From assembly GCF_024055725.1 (NCBI RefSeq), contig NZ_JAMXMX010000008.1:124001-188000 (forward strand): a stretch of DNA of 64,000 nt, read 5' to 3'. A program made the position numbers and the translations under genes. Below, piece after piece: positions 17,100 through 26,438 of this stretch (positions are counted from its first letter, which is position 1; the number at the start of each line of letters is the position of its first letter). Origin of the DNA: Actinoallomurus spadix. Lineage in GTDB: Bacteria; Actinomycetota; Actinomycetes; Streptosporangiales; Streptosporangiaceae. Below the pieces are notes generated by a model that saw only the letters and a program-made list of their open reading frames with translations, ran no database searches and had not been told where the DNA came from.

Positions 17100-17672
17100 A
17101 TGAGGCAGCTGGACCGGCGTCAGGCGCTGTGGACGTTCGGTGCCGCCGGTGCGGGTCTCGTGGCGGGCGCGGTACCGGAATTCCTCCGTGGCCTCGGTGC
17201 GCCGAAGGCGGCACGCCACGTACGCAGGCCGGCTCCCACCTCCCGGCCCGATCCCGGCTATGCCCACGGACGGCCGCTGCAGGCGCTGCGCCGGCCGATC
17301 CACAGCCTGCACGATCTCCAACCGGCGGCGCCGCCCAACGCGATGGCGTTGACCATCGACGACGGCCACGACCGGATCGCCCAGGTCTCCGGAGTCACGC
17401 CGAAGTTCTTCCGTTCTCCGAGCGGCGCCTGGTCACAGCGGATCATCGACGTCGCCGCCGAGCATTCCATGATCTGCATCGACTGGCAGGTCGACCCACG
17501 TGACTGGGCCCGCCCCGGCACCACGACGATCACAGACCGCCTGCTACGCGCCCAGGCGGGCGACATCCTGCTCTGCCACGACGGCGGCGGCGACCGTTCG
17601 GAGACGATCCGGGCGCTGCGGACGGTCATCCCCGCGCTGAAACAACGCGGCCTCACCTTCGTCGCCCTCTGA
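17100..17672 (+). pseudogene. Polysaccharide deacetylase (NodB family) with internal deletion
   Basis: The reading frame is open over 190 residues. It starts with a Tat-like signal (DRRQALWTFGAAGAGLVAGA) and reaches the motif 1 region AMALTIDDGHD. It then jumps directly to the later part IAQVSGVTPKFFRSPSGAWS and DILLCHDGGGDRSETI. About 60-70 residues expected between these, including the His-x3-His metal-binding motif 2, are missing. Without those His residues the Zn-dependent deacetylase cannot work normally, so I treat it as an inactive remnant despite the intact frame. It is convergent with the ligase gene. Confidence 0.65.
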
Positions 17673-17721
17673 GGAGGCCGCACCGTCAACGTCCGCGTCC
17701 TCGTGGTCGATCATCATTCGC

Positions 17722-19389
17722 TCAGAGCCGGGGCAACCGCTGGAGCAAGGCGTTCTTGTCGATCTTGCCGACCGCTGTCAGCGGTAGTCGGTCGACTGCG
17801 ATCACGTCGTCGGGGGTCTTGTAGGCGGCCAGTCCGCGCTGTTTCAGGAAAGAGGCCAGTTCCCGGGTGCTGGGCGCCTGGCCCTGGCAGACCAGGAAGG
17901 CCACCGGCCGTTCGCCCCATTGGGCGTCCGGGGCGCCGACCAACGCCGCTGCGGTGACCGCCGGATGGGTGAGGAGGTGCTCCTCCACCTCGGTGGCGGC
18001 GATCTTCTCTCCACCACGGTTGATCTGGTCCTTGATCCGTCCGACGACTTCCAGGTTTCCCGACGGCGTCCGGCGGACGAGGTCCCCGGTGCGGTAGAAG
18101 CCATCCGCGGTGAAGGCGATCCGGTTGTGTGCCTCGGCCCGGTAGTAGCCGCACGGCGTATAGGGGCCGCGGGTGAGCAGTTCCCCGGGTTCTCCGTCGG
18201 TCACCGGCCGGCCGTCCGCGTCCACGATGAGGAGTTCGTCATCCGGGGAGATCGGCCGGCCCTGTGTCGTGCATATCAGGTCTTCGGGGTCATCGAGGCG
18301 GGTGAGGTTGATCAGGCCTTCGGCCATGCCGAACACCTGCTGGACCTGGGCGCCGAGCGCGGGCCCGATCCTGCGGGCCATCTCGTCGGCGAGCCTCGCC
18401 CCACCGACCTGGAGTATCCGCAGGCTGTCGAGCCGGTAGTGGCCGTGCTCCGCCTCCTCCAGCCAGTAGGGAACCAGCGGTGGGCTCAGTGACGTGATGG
18501 TCACGCGCCTCTCGTCGATGAGGCGGAGAGCGGTCTGCGGGCTCGGGTCGGGGCAGACGACGACCGTACCGCCGGACATGAGCGTGCCCAGCACGCCGGG
18601 GCAGGCGAGCGTGAAGTTGAACGCGATGGGGAGTACGGCCAGGTAGACCGAGTCTTCGCCCAGGGCGCAGATGTCCGCCGCGGCCCGTGCGTTGTAGGCG
18701 TAGTCGTCGTGGGTCCGCTGGACCAGCTTGGGCAGACCGGTCGTACCGCCTGACAGCAGAAGCAGCGCGAGGTCTGAGGAATCCGCACCGTCCTCGCCGG
18801 CATGCCGTGGGGTCGAGCCGCTGGTCGGCCCGGTGGACGGCGGAGCGGTGCGGTCGTACAGGTCCTCCAGCCCGGTGAAGTCGCGATGGGCGCCCGGATC
18901 GCCGCAGACCACAACATGGCGCAGCGGCGCGCCCGCCGTCTCCTTCGCCATGTCGTCGACCAGTTCCCGGGCGAGTTCGCGGTAGTCGAAGCGGGCGTGC
19001 CGGCCTGGGATGATGTACGCCGCCGCATCGCTGACCCGCACCATGTGTTCAATCTCAGTCCGGCGGTGCCCCGGCATCGCGTGCACGGGCACCGCGCCGA
19101 TGCGCTGGAGACCGAACCAGACCAGCACGAACTCCGCCCGGTTGGGCAGTTGGACCACGACCCGGTCACCGCGCTCGATGCCCAGCCGCTGGAATCCCAG
19201 TGCCAAGCGATCGGCCGCCGTGTCGAGTTCGGCGTAGGTCCAACTGTGGTCCCCGTCGACCAGGGCGACGCGTTCCGGTCGCGCCTCGGCCCACGAGCGC
19301 AGGTACGAGCCGAACGTCCGGCCACTCCAGTACCCGGCCCGCCGGTACCGCTCGGCATCGGCGTCGGACCACGTCGGATGAGCTTTCAC
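17722..19389 (-). CDS. Salicylate-AMP ligase (aryl acid adenylating enzyme)
   Basis: A 555-residue stand-alone adenylation enzyme of the DhbE/YbtE/MbtA family that activates an aryl acid and loads it on an aryl carrier domain. The P-loop is LLLLSGGTTGLPKLVQRTH, A5 is QQVFGMAEGLINLTRLDDPE, A7 is FYRTGDLVRR and A10 is LTAVGKIDK. The pocket segment IAFNFTLACPGVLGT has Asn-Phe and Cys where salicylate-specific YbtE/MbtA have them, rather than the Tyr/Ser of dihydroxybenzoate enzymes. It is transcribed away from the NRPS genes from a shared gap with a Zur-like box. It should load the ArCP of NRPS1. Confidence 0.93.
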   Translation of the reverse strand: MKAHPTWSDADAERYRRAGYWSGRTFGSYLRSWAEARPERVALVDGDHSWTYAELDTAADRLALGFQRLGIERGDRVVVQLPNRAEFVLVWFGLQRIGAVPVHAMPGHRRTEIEHMVRVSDAAAYIIPGRHARFDYRELARELVDDMAKETAGAPLRHVVVCGDPGAHRDFTGLEDLYDRTAPPSTGPTSGSTPRHAGEDGADSSDLALLLLSGGTTGLPKLVQRTHDDYAYNARAAADICALGEDSVYLAVLPIAFNFTLACPGVLGTLMSGGTVVVCPDPSPQTALRLIDERRVTITSLSPPLVPYWLEEAEHGHYRLDSLRILQVGGARLADEMARRIGPALGAQVQQVFGMAEGLINLTRLDDPEDLICTTQGRPISPDDELLIVDADGRPVTDGEPGELLTRGPYTPCGYYRAEAHNRIAFTADGFYRTGDLVRRTPSGNLEVVGRIKDQINRGGEKIAATEVEEHLLTHPAVTAAALVGAPDAQWGERPVAFLVCQGQAPSTRELASFLKQRGLAAYKTPDDVIAVDRLPLTAVGKIDKNALLQRLPRL

Positions 19390-19474
19390 GACAACGGCTT
19401 CCTCTCGGCGTCGCCTCCGGCCGGTGCCGGGGGTTGGCGCGGGACTGGATCATGTGCATACTGTTCGACGTTAA

Positions 19475-19489
19475 TGATAATCGTTACCG
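19475..19489. promoter_or_regulatory. Fur/Zur-type box in the ligase/NRPS divergent promoter
   Basis: TGATAATCGTTACCG lies in the 245-bp gap between the ligase and NRPS1 genes. The wider stretch 19470-19488 matches the classical Fur consensus GATAATGATAATCATTATC at 16 of 19 positions. It also matches the boxes at 11655 and 12778. GATAAT (19476-19481) inside it could be the NRPS -10. The rest of the gap holds nothing else I recognise. Confidence 0.65.
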
Positions 19490-19634
19490 ATAAGTGTGAC
19501 ATCCCGCCAACGGACGACGCGGTCCTGGCGCGGACAGGAGCCGGCGGCTGACGCCTGCCACCCGGCCTCCGCGAACGGATGCCTCCGCCGGTCCGGCCCT
19601 GCGAAGCACCGAGGAGTATGACGGAAGGGGATCT

Positions 19635-22600
19635 GTGTCCGTGCGCGATGAACAGCTCGGTGGTGGATCGATCTCGGAGGACGTCGCGCCGGCGACGAGT
19701 CCGCCGTCCGGTAATCCGGCCGGTGGGCCGCCGGTCGCACGCCCGTCCGGCCTGACGGCCTGTGAGGTACGCGAGGACGTGGCCCGGGTGCTGGAGATCC
19801 CCGTCGACGAGGTCGACGATGGGCGCGACCTGTTCGAACTCGGCCTCGACTCGTTGCGGTTGATGTCGCTGGTCAGTGCCTGGCGCCGCCGCGGCTGGAC
19901 GGTGAGCTTCCAGGACCTCTCCGAGGATCCGGTCCTGGAGACCTGGGTCGCCCTCATCTCCAAGAGCACGGGCACGGAGCCGGTGTCGCCCGTCCCGGCG
20001 CACCGGCCGGCACCGGTGTCCGCGAGCCTTGACGAGGAGGAGGCGCCGTACCCGTTGGCGACGATGCAGCACGCCTACTGGGTCGGCCGGCAGGACGGTC
20101 AGCCGCTCGGCGGCGTCGCCGCGCACTTCTACACCGAACTCGACGGCCACGACCTGGATCCCCGGCGGCTCGGGGAGGCGCTGGAGGCTCTGACGGCCCG
20201 CCACGGCATGTTGCGGGTGCGCATCGACGACGAGGGCCGCCAGCATCACGTGGCCACCGGTCCCCGCCTGACCGTCCATGACCTGCGCGACCGGTCCGCC
20301 GAAGAAGTCGACGCGGTGCTGGACGACCTGCGTGAGCGATACACCCACGCCCGGATGGACGTCGCCGCGGGCGAGGTGATCCGGATCGCGCTGTCCCTGC
20401 TGCCCCAGGGCAGGACACGCCTACACCTGGACCTGGACATGATCGCCGGCGACGCGCTCAGCCTGCGTAACCTGCTGTCGGACCTGCGCCGGCTGTACGA
20501 AGAGCCGGGCGAGCCGCTGCCTCCGATCGGCCTGAACTACCGCCGCTACCTGGCCGAGCGAGCCCGCCGCCGCGGCCCTGAGCGTGAGGAGTCCGCGCGC
20601 TGGTGGCGCGAGCGGATACCCGATCTTCCTGGGTCGCCCCAGCTGCCCACCACGGTGGACCTGCTGCGACCCGTCTCGGCGGCCGACACCGCGCTCACCC
20701 GCACCGGACGCCTGCACCATTGGCTCGACCCGGAGGCCAAGGCGGCCCTGATCGAGCGTTCGCGCCGCCACGGCATCACGCCGGCCGCGCTCCTCGCCAC
20801 CGCCTTCGCCGAAGTCGTCGCGGCGTGGAGCGGCACCCAGCGGTTCCTGCTCAACCTTCCGCTCTTCGACCGGGAGATGATCACACCCGACGTCGCGCAG
20901 CTGGTCGGCGACTTCAGCAGCTCGATCATGCTGGACGCGGACCTGCGCGCCGACCTGCCGGTGGTCGAGCAAGCCCGGCAGCTCCAGGCGCGCCTGCGGG
21001 CGGCCGTCGCCCACGGAGCGTACGGCGGCGTCGAGGTGCTCCGAGACCTCTCCCGGCACCAGGGCGGCCCGGTGCTCGCGCCCGTCGTCTACACCAGTGC
21101 CATCGGCCTCGGCGAGATCTACGACTCAGAGGTCCAGGCGTGCTTCGGCCGTCCGGTGTGGATCATCTCTCAAGGGCCCCAGGTCGCCCTGGACGCCCAG
21201 GTCACCGAACTCGACGGTGGCCTGCTGCTCAACTGGGACGTTCGCGAGGGTGTGTTCGCTCCCGGAGCGCTGACCGCCGCTTTCGCGGCCTACCGGCGTC
21301 TGGTGACCGACCTGGTCCGCACGGACGCCGCCTGGCTACGTCCGGTCGGACCACTGCTGCCCGCCGAGCAACTCGCCCGGCGTACGCGCGCCGCGCTCCC
21401 GCCCGCGCCCGCATCACACGATGCGCTGCACACGCGCTTCTTCGACGTGGCCGAACGTCACCCGGAGCGCGTGGCGGTGATCCGCGAGGACGGTACGGAG
21501 CTGAGCTACGGACGGCTCGCCCTGGACGCCCGAAGGGTCGCGGCACTGCTGCACCGCCATGGCGTACACCAAGGAGACGCGGTCGCCGTCACCCTGCCCA
21601 GGGGCGCCGACCAGATCACCGCGGTCCTCGGCGTGCTCGCCGCCGGCGCCGCCTACGTGCCTGTGGGTACGGAGCAGCCTCCCGTCCGGCGGGCCGACGT
21701 TCACCGCACCGCCGGAGCCGCCATCGTGCTCACCGACGACGCGCACGTAGATCTGACCGGCCGGCTCCCGGGGGTGACGGTACTCCGCCTGGCCGAGGCC
21801 CGATTCGAGCAGCCGGCGACGGTCGTCCGTCCCGCGCCCGAGTGCCCGGCCTATCTGCTCTTCACCTCGGGTTCCACCGGCCGGCCCAAAGGCGTCGAGG
21901 TGCCGCACCGCGCGGTCGTGAACACCATCGACGCGGTGGGTGACCTGTTCGGAATCGGGCCGGACGACGGCACGCTGGCTCTGGCCCCTCTCGACTTCGA
22001 CATGGCCACCTACGATCTGTTCGCACCCTTGTCGGCAGGTGGCCGCGTCGTCGCCCTGGGCGAGGAGCACCAGCGCGACGCGCGGCATTGGGCGCACCTG
22101 GTCCGGGAGCACGGCGTCACCGTGATCAACTGCGTGCCGGCACTGCTGGACATGCTCATGGACGCGGTGCGGGGCGACGCGCCGAACGGGCGGGAGGCCA
22201 GAGCCGGAGAGGGCCTGGGCGACAGCCTCCGCCTGGTGCTGCTGGGAGGTGACTGGGTCGGGCTGGACCAGCCCGACCGGCTGCGCGCCCTCGTACCCGG
22301 CTGCCGTTTCGTGGCGCTCGGCGGCATGACCGAGGCCGCCATCCACTCCACGGTCTTCGAGGTCGAGCAGGTCGATCCCGCGTGGCGATCGGTGCCCTGG
22401 GGCGTGCCGCTGCGCAACATGCGCGCGCGCGTCGTCGACGAGCGCGGCCGGGATCGGCCCGACCATGTGCCCGGCGAGCTATGGGTCGGCGGGCTGGGTG
22501 TCGCCAGCGGCTACCGCGGTGACCCGGAGCGCACCGCCGCTCGCTTCGTCGAGTACGACGGGGAGCGCTGGTACCGCACCGGAGACCTCGCTCGCTACGG

Positions 22601-25600
22601 GCCTGGCGGGATCATCGAGTTCCTCGGCCGCGCCGACCACCAAGTCAAGATCCGTGGGCATCGGATCGAGCTCGGCGAGGTCGAGTCGGCGCTGGAAGCC
22701 CACCCCGGTGTGCTGCACGCGGTCGCCGCCGTGATCGAGGCGCCCGCCCGCCGTCTGGGGGCGGTCGTCTCACCCGCCGACGGGCAGCGACCCGACCCGG
22801 ACGAACTACTGGCCTGGGCCGCCGACCGGCTGCCCTCGTACATGCTGCCGGACCCCCTGCTGGTCCAGGACGCGATGCCGCTGACCGCCAACGGCAAGCT
22901 GGACCGTTCCGCGGCGCAGGCGGCGCTGAACCGGGCCGTCGGCGAACGGCCCATCCGGAAGGAGGCCCCGAACGGCCCGGTGGAGCAGACCGTCGCCCGG
23001 ATCTGGGCCGAGTTGCTGGACCTGCCGGAGGTAGGCCGCGACGACGGCTTCTTCGCCCTGGGCGGCGACTCGTTGATCGCCACTCGGATGGTCGTCCGGC
23101 TACGCGCCGCCGGGCTGCACGGTGCGGGCGTGGCCGCGTTGTTCGGCGCACCGGCGCTGCGCGACTTCGCGGCTCTCCTGACCGTCGGCCGCGAAGATGC
23201 GCCAGGGACGGGGATCACGCCGGACCCGCGCCGCGCACACGAGCCCTTCCCGCTCACCGACGTCCAAACGGCCTATCTCATAGGCCGCCGATCCGGATTC
23301 ACGCTCGGGAACGTCGGCACGTGGCACTACAGCGAGTTCGACGGCCCGGCCGTCGACCTGGAACGGCTGACGGCCGCCTGGCGGCGGCTCATCCAGCGGC
23401 ACGGGATGCTGCGGGCCGTCATCGAGGACGATGCGCAACGGGTGCTGGAGACGGTGCCGGAATTTCGGATCGGCGTCCGCGACGTGGACGCCGCTGAGGC
23501 GGAACAGGCACTCGCCGCTCTGCGAGACGAGATGTCACACCAGGTACGCGACCCCGCCCGCTGGCCCCTCTTCGACGTCCGCGCGGTCCGCTACCAGGAC
23601 GGCTCGGGGACGACCCGGGTCCGGCTCGGCATCGGCCTGGACCATCTCGTCCTGGACGCGTTGTCGATCACGACGCTGTACGCCGAGCTCAACCGTCTCT
23701 ACGCCGATCCCGCGGCGGAGCTTCCACCGGTCGAGCTCGCCTTCCGTGACTACGTCACCGGGCTGCCGCAAGACCCGGATGCCCAAGAGCGTGCCCGTGC
23801 CCACTGGAGCAGAAGGCTGGAGGAGCTTCCGCCCGCGCCCACACTGCCGCTCGACCGCGACCCGGCGCTCGTGGAGACGCCCCGCTTCACCCGGCGCCGG
23901 CTACGTCTGGACGAGGCACGCTGGCAGGCCGTCAAGGAGGAGTCCGCACGCCACGGGCTGACCCCGTCGACCGTGCTGCTCGCCGCGTACGGCGAGGTTC
24001 TGTCGACGTGGAGCGGCAGCGACGCGGTCACCGTCACCCTGACCCTGTTCAACCGGCGGGACGTGCACCCGCACGTCCACCGCGTCCTGGGCGACTTCAC
24101 CGGACTGGCGCCGACCGCGTACCGGCGTTCGGACCGGGGATGGCTGGCGGCAGCCAAGGAACTGCAGCGCCGTCAGGCCGAGGACCTGGACCATCATGAC
24201 GTGCCGGCCTCCTGGCTGCTGCGGGAGCTGGGCCGCCGCACCGGCACCCTGGACGCGGCCGTTCCCGTGGTGTTCACCAGCGCGCTCGGTGTCGGCGACG
24301 CCACGCTCTCCGACGCCGCGGCGGGGTTCCCGCCGAAGATCTGGGGAGTCTCCCAGTCACCGCAGGTGTGCCTGGACCACCAGGTCACGGAGGAATCGGG
24401 CGAACTGGTGGTCACCTGGGACGCCGTCGAAGAGCTGTTCTGCGAGGGCGTACTGGACGCCATGGTCGACGCCCACACCCGGCTGCTCGACCATCTCGCC
24501 GGTGGTGACTGGACGGCGCCGATCCCTGACCTGACGCCCGCCGACCAGCGGCAGACCCGCGCCGCGCTGAACCGTACCCGGCCCACCAGGCCGCGCCTGC
24601 TGCACGAGACGTTCTTCACCCGTGCCGCCGCCGAACGGCACCGCACCGCGCTGGTCACCGCCGACGGCCGCACCGTGGACTACGGCGCGCTGGCCGACGC
24701 CGCCCTGCGCACCGCGACCGCCCTGGGCGAGCGCGGGGTGCGCGAGGGTGACCTGGTCGCGGTCACGCTGCCCAAGGGACCGGAGCAGATCATCGCCGTG
24801 CTGGGGGTGCTCGCCGCCGGCGCGGCCTACGTCCCGATCGGAGTCGAGCAGCCGACCGCTCGCCGCGACCGGATACGCACCACCGCCCGAGTACGGCTGA
24901 CGATCGGCGCCCGTGCGGCGGAGGAGCCCGAGTCCGCGACGGACGATCAGCGGGCCGGCGCCTCGATCGAGCAGGCACCGTCCGGCGACCCGGTACTCAC
25001 CATCGACGAGGCACTGACCGCCGCGCCCGCCGACGGACCGCGTGCGGTGCCGCCCACCGCACTCGCGTACGTGATCTTCACCTCGGGTTCCACCGGCGAG
25101 CCGAAGGGAGTGGCCATGAGCCACGCCGCGGCGTGGAACACGGTGACGGCCATCAACACGCTCCACGGCATCGGCCCCGACGACCGGGTGTTCGCCCTGT
25201 CCGCACTCGACTTCGATCTGTCGGTCTACGACATCTTCGGCTTGCTCGCCGCAGGAGGGTCCCTGCTGCTGCCCACCGAGGAACAGCGGCGGGAGCCGCA
25301 CCAGTGGCCGGTGCTCGTACGCGAGCACGAGGTCACCGCGTGGAACACCGTGCCGGCCCTGCTCGACCTGCTCCTTGACGCGGATGACCAGGCCCCGAAG
25401 GACGGCCGCACACTGCTCGGCCTGCGCACCGCGCTGATCTCTGGAGACTGGATCGGACTGGACCTGCCCGGCCGACTGCGCGAGCGCACCGCCGACGGCT
25501 GCCGTTTCATCGCCATGGGAGGCGCCACCGAGGCCGCGGTGTGGTCCAACACGTTCACCGTCGACAAGCTCGACCCCGCCTGGCCGTCCATCCCGTACGG

Positions 25601-26438
25601 CCATCCGCTCCCGGGCCAGCGTTACCGCGTCGTCGGCCCCGGCGGCCGCGACTGCCCCGACTGGGTCGCGGGCGAACTGTGGATCGGCGGAGCGGGTCTT
25701 GCGGCCGGTTACCTCGGCGACCAGGAACACACCGCGCAAAAGTTCGTTCACCAGGACGGGCAACGCTGGTACCGCACCGGTGACCTGGGCCGTTACCGCC
25801 CCGGCGGGCTGCTGGAGTTTCTCGGCCGGATGGACGGCCAGCTGAAGATCGCCGGCCACCGGATCGAGTCGGGCGAGGTCGAGGCGGCGATCGAGGCACA
25901 CCCGTACGTCACCCGGGCCGCCGTGGTGGCCGCAGGCGAGCGTACGGCGCGACGGCTCGCCGCGTTCGCCGTTCTCGCCCAGGACGGCGTAGATGACCCC
26001 CGGCCCGTGGAGGACTGGCTGCGGCCCTGGCTCGGTCGGCGGCTGGCACCCTACGCCGTGCCCTCTCGGGTGACCGTCCTGCCCGCGCTGCCGCTGACCG
26101 GCAACGGCAAGGTCGACCGGCGCGCACTGGCCGCTCTCGCCGAACAGGACGCGCCGGACCCGGGCACCCGACCCGAACCGCCACAAGGGCAGGTCGAAAT
26201 CGCCCTCGCCGAGCTGTGGGGCACGGTCCTCCCCGGCTCCGTACGGGACCGGCACACGGACTTCCTCACCATGGGCGGCGACAGCCTGTCGGCCATCCGA
26301 TTGGCCTCCGCGATTGAGCGCCGGTTCGGCGTACGGATCCCCGTACGCCGGCTCCTCGCCGCACCCACCGTCGCAGCCCTGGGAACAGACGTCGCCGCCG
26401 CCGTCGCCGCGAACGAAACCGAGATCGGAGAGCTGTGA
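19635..26438 (+). CDS. NRPS 1: ArCP-Cy-A-PCP-Cy-A-PCP
   Basis: A 2267-residue assembly-line enzyme resembling PchE/HMWP2. ArCP has the pantetheine Ser at about 73 (LGLDSLRLM). Cy1 is at 135-560 with DMIAGDALS near 268. A1 is at 595-1095 (LLFTSGSTGRPKG, LTANGKLDR). PCP1 has Ser near 1146 (GGDSL). Cy2 is at 1205-1620 with DHLVLDALS near 1336. A2 is at 1655-2160 (VIFTSGSTGEPKG). PCP2 has Ser near 2217. A2 shows the Cys-type code D-L-Y-N-L-S-M-V-W. A1 reads D-M-Y-N-L-G-L-I-H, which is less clear. The Cy domains condense and heterocyclise to thiazolines or oxazolines. The start is GTG with GAAGGGG upstream. No epimerase-like insert was noticed. Confidence 0.92.
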   Translation: MSVRDEQLGGGSISEDVAPATSPPSGNPAGGPPVARPSGLTACEVREDVARVLEIPVDEVDDGRDLFELGLDSLRLMSLVSAWRRRGWTVSFQDLSEDPVLETWVALISKSTGTEPVSPVPAHRPAPVSASLDEEEAPYPLATMQHAYWVGRQDGQPLGGVAAHFYTELDGHDLDPRRLGEALEALTARHGMLRVRIDDEGRQHHVATGPRLTVHDLRDRSAEEVDAVLDDLRERYTHARMDVAAGEVIRIALSLLPQGRTRLHLDLDMIAGDALSLRNLLSDLRRLYEEPGEPLPPIGLNYRRYLAERARRRGPEREESARWWRERIPDLPGSPQLPTTVDLLRPVSAADTALTRTGRLHHWLDPEAKAALIERSRRHGITPAALLATAFAEVVAAWSGTQRFLLNLPLFDREMITPDVAQLVGDFSSSIMLDADLRADLPVVEQARQLQARLRAAVAHGAYGGVEVLRDLSRHQGGPVLAPVVYTSAIGLGEIYDSEVQACFGRPVWIISQGPQVALDAQVTELDGGLLLNWDVREGVFAPGALTAAFAAYRRLVTDLVRTDAAWLRPVGPLLPAEQLARRTRAALPPAPASHDALHTRFFDVAERHPERVAVIREDGTELSYGRLALDARRVAALLHRHGVHQGDAVAVTLPRGADQITAVLGVLAAGAAYVPVGTEQPPVRRADVHRTAGAAIVLTDDAHVDLTGRLPGVTVLRLAEARFEQPATVVRPAPECPAYLLFTSGSTGRPKGVEVPHRAVVNTIDAVGDLFGIGPDDGTLALAPLDFDMATYDLFAPLSAGGRVVALGEEHQRDARHWAHLVREHGVTVINCVPALLDMLMDAVRGDAPNGREARAGEGLGDSLRLVLLGGDWVGLDQPDRLRALVPGCRFVALGGMTEAAIHSTVFEVEQVDPAWRSVPWGVPLRNMRARVVDERGRDRPDHVPGELWVGGLGVASGYRGDPERTAARFVEYDGERWYRTGDLARYGPGGIIEFLGRADHQVKIRGHRIELGEVESALEAHPGVLHAVAAVIEAPARRLGAVVSPADGQRPDPDELLAWAADRLPSYMLPDPLLVQDAMPLTANGKLDRSAAQAALNRAVGERPIRKEAPNGPVEQTVARIWAELLDLPEVGRDDGFFALGGDSLIATRMVVRLRAAGLHGAGVAALFGAPALRDFAALLTVGREDAPGTGITPDPRRAHEPFPLTDVQTAYLIGRRSGFTLGNVGTWHYSEFDGPAVDLERLTAAWRRLIQRHGMLRAVIEDDAQRVLETVPEFRIGVRDVDAAEAEQALAALRDEMSHQVRDPARWPLFDVRAVRYQDGSGTTRVRLGIGLDHLVLDALSITTLYAELNRLYADPAAELPPVELAFRDYVTGLPQDPDAQERARAHWSRRLEELPPAPTLPLDRDPALVETPRFTRRRLRLDEARWQAVKEESARHGLTPSTVLLAAYGEVLSTWSGSDAVTVTLTLFNRRDVHPHVHRVLGDFTGLAPTAYRRSDRGWLAAAKELQRRQAEDLDHHDVPASWLLRELGRRTGTLDAAVPVVFTSALGVGDATLSDAAAGFPPKIWGVSQSPQVCLDHQVTEESGELVVTWDAVEELFCEGVLDAMVDAHTRLLDHLAGGDWTAPIPDLTPADQRQTRAALNRTRPTRPRLLHETFFTRAAAERHRTALVTADGRTVDYGALADAALRTATALGERGVREGDLVAVTLPKGPEQIIAVLGVLAAGAAYVPIGVEQPTARRDRIRTTARVRLTIGARAAEEPESATDDQRAGASIEQAPSGDPVLTIDEALTAAPADGPRAVPPTALAYVIFTSGSTGEPKGVAMSHAAAWNTVTAINTLHGIGPDDRVFALSALDFDLSVYDIFGLLAAGGSLLLPTEEQRREPHQWPVLVREHEVTAWNTVPALLDLLLDADDQAPKDGRTLLGLRTALISGDWIGLDLPGRLRERTADGCRFIAMGGATEAAVWSNTFTVDKLDPAWPSIPYGHPLPGQRYRVVGPGGRDCPDWVAGELWIGGAGLAAGYLGDQEHTAQKFVHQDGQRWYRTGDLGRYRPGGLLEFLGRMDGQLKIAGHRIESGEVEAAIEAHPYVTRAAVVAAGERTARRLAAFAVLAQDGVDDPRPVEDWLRPWLGRRLAPYAVPSRVTVLPALPLTGNGKVDRRALAALAEQDAPDPGTRPEPPQGQVEIALAELWGTVLPGSVRDRHTDFLTMGGDSLSAIRLASAIERRFGVRIPVRRLLAAPTVAALGTDVAAAVAANETEIGEL

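Noticed and set aside
11600-19640. IdeR/DmdR iron box in the metal and metallophore promoters
   Set aside because: I looked for TTAGGTTAGGCTAACCTAA-like repeats and saw none; the symmetric sites fit the Fur/Zur class instead.
24357-26255. 632-residue minus-strand open frame inside NRPS1
   Set aside because: It is the high-GC shadow of the second A domain; the plus strand carries every NRPS motif and the minus translation has no recognisable domain.
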